The notes below the pieces were generated by a model. That model saw only the letters and a program-made list of their open reading frames with translations, did not search any database and had not been told where the DNA came from. Made by a program: the position numbers and the translations under genes. From Leptolinea sp. HRD-7 (GTDB lineage Bacteria > Chloroflexota > Anaerolineae > Anaerolineales > Anaerolineaceae), in NCBI GenBank assembly GCA_024363285.1, contig AP024710.1:1054001-1118000 (forward strand): a stretch of DNA of 64,000 bases. The letters are read 5' to 3'. Shown in pieces: positions 60,201-64,000 of the stretch. The first letter of the stretch is position 1, and the number at the start of each line of letters is the position of its first letter.

Positions 60201-60878
60201 AGTGAAGCACTGAAGATGCTGGAGAACATCGCTTACGATCTTGTGTTGATGGATGTTCAAATGCCGGTGATGGATGGTTTTGAGGCTACACGTCACATTC
60301 GCGACCCTCATTCCAGTGTCTTAAATCACACCATTCCTGTTATCGCGATGACGGCAAACGCTTTACAGGGAGACCGGGAACTATGTCTGGAAGCCGGTAT
60401 GAATGATTATGTTTCCAAACCGATCGAACCGCAAAAACTGATCGAAGCTCTGGAACGGTGGCTGCCGGTGGAGCGTATTCATTCAAAATCCGGAGATAAG
60501 TTCGATGATGCACATCAAAATAAACCTTTGCCCGAAGATAATCGTTCTATTTTTGACCGTGAAGCCTTGTTGAATCGTTTGATGGGCGATGAAGAACTGA
60601 TCCGTGATGTGATCGCCACATATATTCAAGAAATTCCGTCATTGGTCAGCCAGTTGAAAACCAGCCTGGCTGCTGGTGATGTGAAAACCTCTGAGCGGTT
60701 AGTGCATACCATTAAAGGCTCATCAGCCAACCTTGGAGCAGAAGCTTTAAGGGGTGTAGCGGCAAACCTTGAAAAATTTACAAAATCCGGTGAATTGGAT
60801 CTTGTTAAAGCCGGCATTGACAGCCTGGAAAAAGAATTTGATCGCCTGAAACCATTGCTCTTAAAAGAGCAGAAATAA
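57252..60878 (+). CDS. Hybrid sensor histidine kinase: four PAS, HisKA, HATPase, two receiver domains, HPt
   Basis: 1208 residues, no membrane segment. Four PAS domains (about 20-135, 149-263, 272-390 and 397-515; the last with DKIYFKDLESRFIRINKAAAKLM). HisKA phospho-site NMSHEIRTPMNGVIG (His about 556). HATPase N box LRQILTNLTGNALKFTEHG, G boxes DTGIGIP and GGTGLGLAIS. REC1 from about 793 (VKVLVVDDNATNRE; phospho-Asp in VLDMHMPGMDG about 846). REC2 from about 951 (LLLVEDNIINQQVA; LMDVQMPVMDGFEATRHI). HPt near the C-terminus, HTIKGSSANLGAEAL (His about 1152). This is a BarA/LuxQ-type phosphorelay; the final DNA-binding partner is elsewhere. Start uncertain: 57252 or 57255; the frame is open to 57162. 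Confidence 0.9.
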   Translation: MMERISAKTDPSKKNRMETSFTINDQGIIINNIHEAIVIVQNEKIVSCNLKTLELTGYSEEELLSKNIFDLIFPDDREMICQRNEKRINGQEIKTNSQFRLQTLGRGNVWVEMYSVKTTWKSMPASLNFITDISQKKATEEALNKTDALYRSILNASPDDITITDLDGKIRMISPAGYKLFGYDREVDFTGKSIYDFLVPEDVDLARLEIAGIQNGQSSGSLEYKGRKADGSIFDLETNTDVIRDENGNPTGILFIIRDISNRKRIEAELYKWANLFLHAEWGVTAESAEGYRFEMMNPAYARMHGYTVDEMRDMSILDVLTPESRKRVPAMIEKIHETGHCQFEAKHVRKDGTIFPVWVDSTAIKDSTGKVLFRAVNVMDISDRKRSEKILDIEQTLMNNLMNSIPDKIYFKDLESRFIRINKAAAKLMHVGDPEDAVGHTDFDYFTEEHARPAYEDEQWIIKTGQSIIKEEKETIANEPDRWVKTIKLPLLDRNGNIIGTFGTSSDITDQKSMMEILQETNRQLEESTIKANDLAVQAEMANVAKSEFLANMSHEIRTPMNGVIGMTGLLLETNLDEEQQRYTEIIRSSGETLLTLINDILDFSKIEAGKLELEILNFNLHSLLDDFAAALAVRANEKNLEFICAADPDVPALLMGDPGRLRQILTNLTGNALKFTEHGEVSVHARCVERDDKEVKILFSVKDTGIGIPENKLGILFNKFTQVDSSTTRQYGGTGLGLAISKQLSELMGGEIGVKSEAGKGSEFWFTVRLKLQPENSQNTLPVMANLNGVKVLVVDDNATNREMLVIRMNSWGMKPFEAADGPSAYRAMAEAYDEKDPFDIAVLDMHMPGMDGVMLAQIIKGDSRLCNTPLVLLTSMGERGDARRFENIGFAGYLVKPLRHLDLYNVLSVTLATHRGTSECGVVNPEFHPIVTSHSAREAVRITVDPNTRLLLVEDNIINQQVAMGILKKYGLKADAAADGSEALKMLENIAYDLVLMDVQMPVMDGFEATRHIRDPHSSVLNHTIPVIAMTANALQGDRELCLEAGMNDYVSKPIEPQKLIEALERWLPVERIHSKSGDKFDDAHQNKPLPEDNRSIFDREALLNRLMGDEELIRDVIATYIQEIPSLVSQLKTSLAAGDVKTSERLVHTIKGSSANLGAEALRGVAANLEKFTKSGELDLVKAGIDSLEKEFDRLKPLLLKEQK

Positions 60879-60890
60879 CCCGGGAACCGA

Positions 60891-61712
60891 TCAGAGGTTG
60901 TGCCGGAGTTGGATGAAACGGGCTACACCGTCGTCTTCGCAGCTTTCGATCAATCCATTAGCGATCTTACGGGCGTCTTCCGTTCCATTACGTGGGGCAA
61001 AGCAATAATCAGCGGCTTCCATCATGCCAACATCATTCGAACTGTTACCGAATACGGTCAGTTCGGTAGCGTGTGTCTTCTTTTTTAATTTCAATGCCGC
61101 GTTTGCTTTGCTCACGGAGTGGTCATAGACCTCCAGGCAATAAAAGTTGTTGAACGGATAATAGATCGTCTCCAGATCAGCCATTTTTTGAACATGCTCA
61201 TACACCGGCGCCATTTTCTCTTGGGAGCCGATAGCTGCCACGCACATGGCTTTATGGTTTTTCACTGCTTCCACAAGAATAGGAACCTGAGTGATTTCAT
61301 CACAGGCTTCATACGCGCGTTGACTCAAATAAAAGGCATCTGCTTCTGATGGTGGTTGGGTGTGGAAAATGTTGATCTTTTCATGAGCGAACACATATAA
61401 CAATGTGTGGCAATCATGTGCGGCAAAAACCGCCTCGATTTCGGGGAGCAGGGTAGTGTCTATCGGTTTGACATCATGGTATTTTCCGGTATCAAAGGAA
61501 TACAGGCATACACCGTTCATGATGATACCGGGAACCGTTAGATTTAATTCAGCCAATACCCTTTCACAACCAAAAGCCATGCAGGATGTGGCAATCGTAA
61601 ACAGCCCTCCATTCGCGATATATCGGTTTATCACATCTATCGAAAACGGGCTGATCTTCCGTGCTGAATTCAGTACTAATTCATCCAGATCAGAGATATA
61701 CAGGATTCTCAT
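60891..61712 (-). CDS. HAD-superfamily (Cof-like, type IIB) hydrolase with altered active-site motifs
   Basis: 273 residues, HAD IIB layout with large cap. The motif positions are clear but deviate: motif 1 reads YISDLDELVLNS where Cof proteins have DLDGTLL; motif 2 is TSCMAFG in place of TGR; the Lys is kept in VSKANAALKLKKK; motif 4 is FGNSSNDVGMMEAADY, with Asn where GDxxND has its first Asp. The nucleophile Asp and the acid Asp of motif 1 are retained, so it may be an active phosphatase with unusual substrate, or partly degenerate. The start ATG 61712 lies 10 bases after the stop of the upstream lipoprotein gene. Confidence 0.82.
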   Translation of the reverse strand: MRILYISDLDELVLNSARKISPFSIDVINRYIANGGLFTIATSCMAFGCERVLAELNLTVPGIIMNGVCLYSFDTGKYHDVKPIDTTLLPEIEAVFAAHDCHTLLYVFAHEKINIFHTQPPSEADAFYLSQRAYEACDEITQVPILVEAVKNHKAMCVAAIGSQEKMAPVYEHVQKMADLETIYYPFNNFYCLEVYDHSVSKANAALKLKKKTHATELTVFGNSSNDVGMMEAADYCFAPRNGTEDARKIANGLIESCEDDGVARFIQLRHNL

Positions 61713-61722
61713 AGTATTCAAA

Positions 61723-62745
61723 TCAATACAAATTTATCCCGGGAATATTGGGAGGAGGCGGCACGTCTGTCGGGCTAGATCCTCTAGCCGGCGGGGGACT
61801 GTAATCGGGGCACAGGCCAACCATGGTTTTATCCGGTTTAAAGCCGGATGGCATCCGGCAGGTATTATCCACACCCCATAGTTCTTTGAGGGGATAGTTC
61901 TTCAAGTCGGTTTTAATGGGAAAACCGGCTTGTTCGAGGGTGAAATGGTCATTGAAATCGAAGAGTGACCAGTTCAACATGCCCTCATCAGTCCAGGGGA
62001 GCCAGACAAATCCGCCTTTCTCACCGCCGGTCAGAGTATTCTTGAACGCGATCAATACTACCGCTGGATCGACTTTTGAGCGTTTTGACCATGCCAGATC
62101 GGGGTCATCACCTTTGCCATCATCAAAAATGGTTTCGTAATATCCGCGCCCTTCCGATAGTTCAGGGTCGGGTTTGACGGCAATCTTTCCACCAATATTA
62201 AAATCTGGCGCTGTTAGTACCCTAACTGATTTTGTAGACCATTCGGTACTTTCAGGCAAACCGGTAACGACCAGGTAGTCACCCCGATTATCCAGGTTTG
62301 TATCCAATTCAACCATGAAATGCGGCTGAGAACTGGGAACTGCCGCAAATGGACGGTCTACTTTGAACAAAACATAGACCCACAACGGATCCTCTCGACT
62401 TAATTGAACAGTGACCAGGTCAACCAGCGGCATGTAGTTCATTTTCTGGTCAAATGGACGTTCAAACCGCCCGAGGTTGAAATCATCGCCGCCATATGCC
62501 TCCTTTTTAGGCGCGGTGTTTTCATTCACCTGGTCATGTACGGTCTGGTAAACCTTGCCGATCGGCCCGCCGGGTAAGTCAACATGAACGATCTCGGGGG
62601 TAAATGTGACAGCAGGCTCAGGCGACGCTGTGGGTGTGGGTATTTCCGGTGTGGGTGATGGTTGAATTTTGTTGAGCGGCATATTGCACCCATACAGAGC
62701 TACCAGGGAGATCAGAATACTGGAAAAATACAGTAACCTTCGCAT
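61723..62745 (-). CDS. Lipoprotein of unknown function, paralog 2
   Basis: 340 residues. Signal MRRLLYFSSILISLVALYGC; Pro/Thr-rich linker (SPTPEIPTPTASPEP). Globular domain with GGDDFNLGRFERPFDQKMNYM, VDLVTVQLSREDPLWVYVLFKV, LDNRGDYLVVTGLPESTEWS, GRGYYETIFDDGKGDDPDLAW, GGEKGGFVWLPWTDEGMLNWSLFDFNDHFTL and WGVDNTCRMPS, all shared with paralog 1 at 54445. It ends in a Pro-rich tail without the extra cysteines of paralog 1. Function unknown. ATG 62745 has GGGAGG upstream. The HAD gene follows after 10 bases and is probably co-transcribed. Confidence 0.86.
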   Translation of the reverse strand: MRRLLYFSSILISLVALYGCNMPLNKIQPSPTPEIPTPTASPEPAVTFTPEIVHVDLPGGPIGKVYQTVHDQVNENTAPKKEAYGGDDFNLGRFERPFDQKMNYMPLVDLVTVQLSREDPLWVYVLFKVDRPFAAVPSSQPHFMVELDTNLDNRGDYLVVTGLPESTEWSTKSVRVLTAPDFNIGGKIAVKPDPELSEGRGYYETIFDDGKGDDPDLAWSKRSKVDPAVVLIAFKNTLTGGEKGGFVWLPWTDEGMLNWSLFDFNDHFTLEQAGFPIKTDLKNYPLKELWGVDNTCRMPSGFKPDKTMVGLCPDYSPPPARGSSPTDVPPPPNIPGINLY

Positions 62746-62867
62746 ATATTGCCTCCCGGACATGCGACTCAAAACAATATCCCCCGACTGGATAATTTCA
62801 CTATAAATTAACCACCGATATAATTCAACCGGCAATTTATTATCATGTCTTTTTTTTCGGACGATGA

Positions 62868-62895
62868 AATAAAAAACCTCCGATTTTCGGAGGTT
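62868..62895 (-). terminator. Rho-independent terminator of the PRC-barrel gene
   Basis: Minus strand: AACCTCCG (62895-62888) and CGGAGGTT (62882-62875) with a 5-base loop, then TTTTTATTTC. Confidence 0.88.
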
Positions 62896-62902
62896 ATCTT
62901 CG

Positions 62903-63415
62903 TTAGAGGGTGGAAATTCCCTTTGATTCTGCTTCTGAAAGGTTGGCTATCATGGGTTTTTCCGGTCCTCCCAGATCGGTAATGGCTTCGCGTACGATGG
63001 TTTTCTTATCAGCCAGCGGTCCCTGCGCGAAGACTTTCGCGAGCGAGAAACCGAGAACACGTCCCTGCCCATCAAGAATGACGTCATCTACCGTGCAGAG
63101 TTTTGTGCCCCCTTCCGTCTGGATTTCTCGTCCGCGCAGATCATTGGTCAGAGTGAAAGATACAGAATCGTTGATCTCATCCAATGGTTTGACCACGTCA
63201 GATCCAGAGACAAGCCAGGCATCTACCCCAATGACCTGGACGTCATCTCTGGCAACAGCCAGAGACTTGCGGTTAATGATACCTTCGGTTCCTGCAAAAA
63301 CAGCAGCCACATGGGTCATATCACGATCAAGGTATAACCCTTTTATTTCTCCCAGGTCTTTTCCCTCGGTCAGGCTGATTAAGGGCTTCCCGTTTTGTTC
63401 TTTTGCGGTGATCAT
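62903..63415 (-). CDS. PRC-barrel domain protein (two barrels)
   Basis: 170 residues. Two PRC-barrel units: KPLISLTEGKDLGEIKGLYLDRDMTHVAAVF (residues about 9-40) and LRGREIQTEGGTKLCTVDDVILDGQGRVLGFSLAKV (about 92-128). PRC barrels occur in photosynthetic reaction centre H subunits and RimM; stand-alone ones are of unknown role, perhaps RNA- or protein-binding. Start ATG 63415, 4 bases after GGAGGC... ; a GTG at 63418 is too close to that site. Confidence 0.85.
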   Translation of the reverse strand: MITAKEQNGKPLISLTEGKDLGEIKGLYLDRDMTHVAAVFAGTEGIINRKSLAVARDDVQVIGVDAWLVSGSDVVKPLDEINDSVSFTLTNDLRGREIQTEGGTKLCTVDDVILDGQGRVLGFSLAKVFAQGPLADKKTIVREAITDLGGPEKPMIANLSEAESKGISTL

Positions 63416-63527
63416 CACGCCTCCAGAAGATGGTGAGTTATCATAATCGTACCACTATTGGTTTTTGGCTATCGAAGTCACCTGGCCATACACATATACG
63501 GCGGCAGGCGATAAGGGTTTCGTCCGG

Positions 63528-64000
63528 TCAGTCTTTTTTGTGTATGTAAACTACCGGTCCGATAAGCACAACATCCAGCAGCGCCCGCAGCCACAACGGC
63601 GGGTAAGAGAATGTGAGCAGTATCAACACACCAACAGACAGTAGTCCGATTGCCAGCGGGACTTCCCACCTCGGGTGGTTGACATACCGGATGGCGGCCA
63701 ATATTCCCGCCGCCAGCGCAATGAGCCATGCGGTTATCTCGAAGACGGTAACCACAGGCGAGTAGGGAATACCTTCCGCCCGCTGTTTCACGGTATCCAA
63801 TGCTTTCAATTCCATCACAACATCGGGGATTTCGATGAGTGTCAGTACCGGGGCAGGAAGTGCGTTTTTATCAAAGCTTTCGCGGATGACAAGGCGGGTT
63901 TGCCCGCTTCCCGCGGGGATCAACCCCAATGTAAAGCTCCAAACCGGTTTTCCATCAGGGTCACTGGATTGCCAGCCAAACCATTTCGGCTTCTCAATGA
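63528..64000 (-). CDS. SRPBCC-like protein with C-terminal membrane segments, 5' end cut by window edge
   Basis: The frame is open from the right edge (no start seen) to a stop at 63528; 156 residues are visible. The first part, KPKWFGWQSSDPDGKPVWSFTLGLIPAGSGQTRLVIRESF, looks like the C-terminal end of a SRPBCC (START-like) domain, as in a group of Anaerolineae membrane proteins. It is followed by VMELKALDTVKQRAEG and three to four membrane segments. Function unknown. It does not start at the in-frame TTG at 63929, which lies inside the conserved part. Confidence 0.7.
   Translation of the reverse strand, partial: IEKPKWFGWQSSDPDGKPVWSFTLGLIPAGSGQTRLVIRESFDKNALPAPVLTLIEIPDVVMELKALDTVKQRAEGIPYSPVVTVFEITAWLIALAAGILAAIRYVNHPRWEVPLAIGLLSVGVLILLTFSYPPLWLRALLDVVLIGPVVYIHKKD

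Overview
The window looks like a chromosomal segment of a free-living anaerobic member of the Chloroflexota, most likely class Anaerolineae. This is inferred from protein content alone. It carries many lipoproteins with Thr/Pro-rich linkers, two lipoproteins with an NBR1/FW-type Ig-like domain, a GpgS-type glucosyl-3-phosphoglycerate synthase, PdxS/PdxT, an oxygen-reducing flavodiiron protein and an orphan CcrM-like methyltransferase. About 60 protein genes and one tRNA-Leu(CAA) are packed on both strands in short operons. I see no rRNA, CRISPR array, prophage, integrase or insertion sequence.

Layout. 1-1.5 kb: truncated ABC substrate-binding lipoprotein and a cupin (minus strand). 1.7-5.5 kb: sugar operon (FGGY kinase, TIM-barrel protein, DeoR regulator, GNAT) behind a strong promoter. 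5.6-9.1 kb: LVIVD-repeat lipoprotein, a 23-residue basic protein and a FW/CARDB lipoprotein. 9.1-14.2 kb (minus): PepF, CcrM-like methylase, IMPase-family phosphatase, AmrS radical SAM enzyme. 14.2-18 kb: secreted subtilase and an ABC-F ATPase. 18-23 kb (minus): GT4, USP-GpgS fusion, histidine phosphatase, GT4; this is the most coherent candidate biosynthetic system (glucosylglycerate-derived solute or glycan). 23-26 kb: PadR regulator with FecCD-type importer and THEP1-like NTPase. 26-30.9 kb: pdxS-pdxT-unknown gene, then a Ycf45/SpoIIIAA-like R3H ATPase and tmk. 31-36.7 kb: PrsW-like, DedA, PlsC, phospholipase D-like lipoprotein, GNAT, tRNA-Leu, YchF. 36.9-40.8 kb (minus): SurE, chemoreceptor, YbjQ-like, MscL with a zinc ribbon. 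41-46 kb: Rrf2 regulator, MFS transporter, PadR/DUF2812 pair with a very large operator palindrome, HutI, HD hydrolase. 46-54.3 kb: dodecin, aminotransferase, FW/peptidoglycan-binding lipoprotein, DegV, thioredoxin-fold membrane protein with cysteine desulfurase, flavodoxin, CPBP protease, EFR1 ferredoxin. 54.4-64 kb: two paralogous lipoproteins flanking a flavodiiron protein, a very large hybrid histidine kinase and a HAD hydrolase; then a PRC-barrel protein and a truncated SRPBCC membrane protein.

Regulatory sequence is unusually readable. Several promoters match TTGACA-17-TATAAT closely, strong terminators close many units, and two PadR genes have palindromic operators over their own transcription start. 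Two genes appear to start at non-AUG codons (ATC at 4198, ATA at 27545). Family names rest on motifs recognised by eye; no database search was run.
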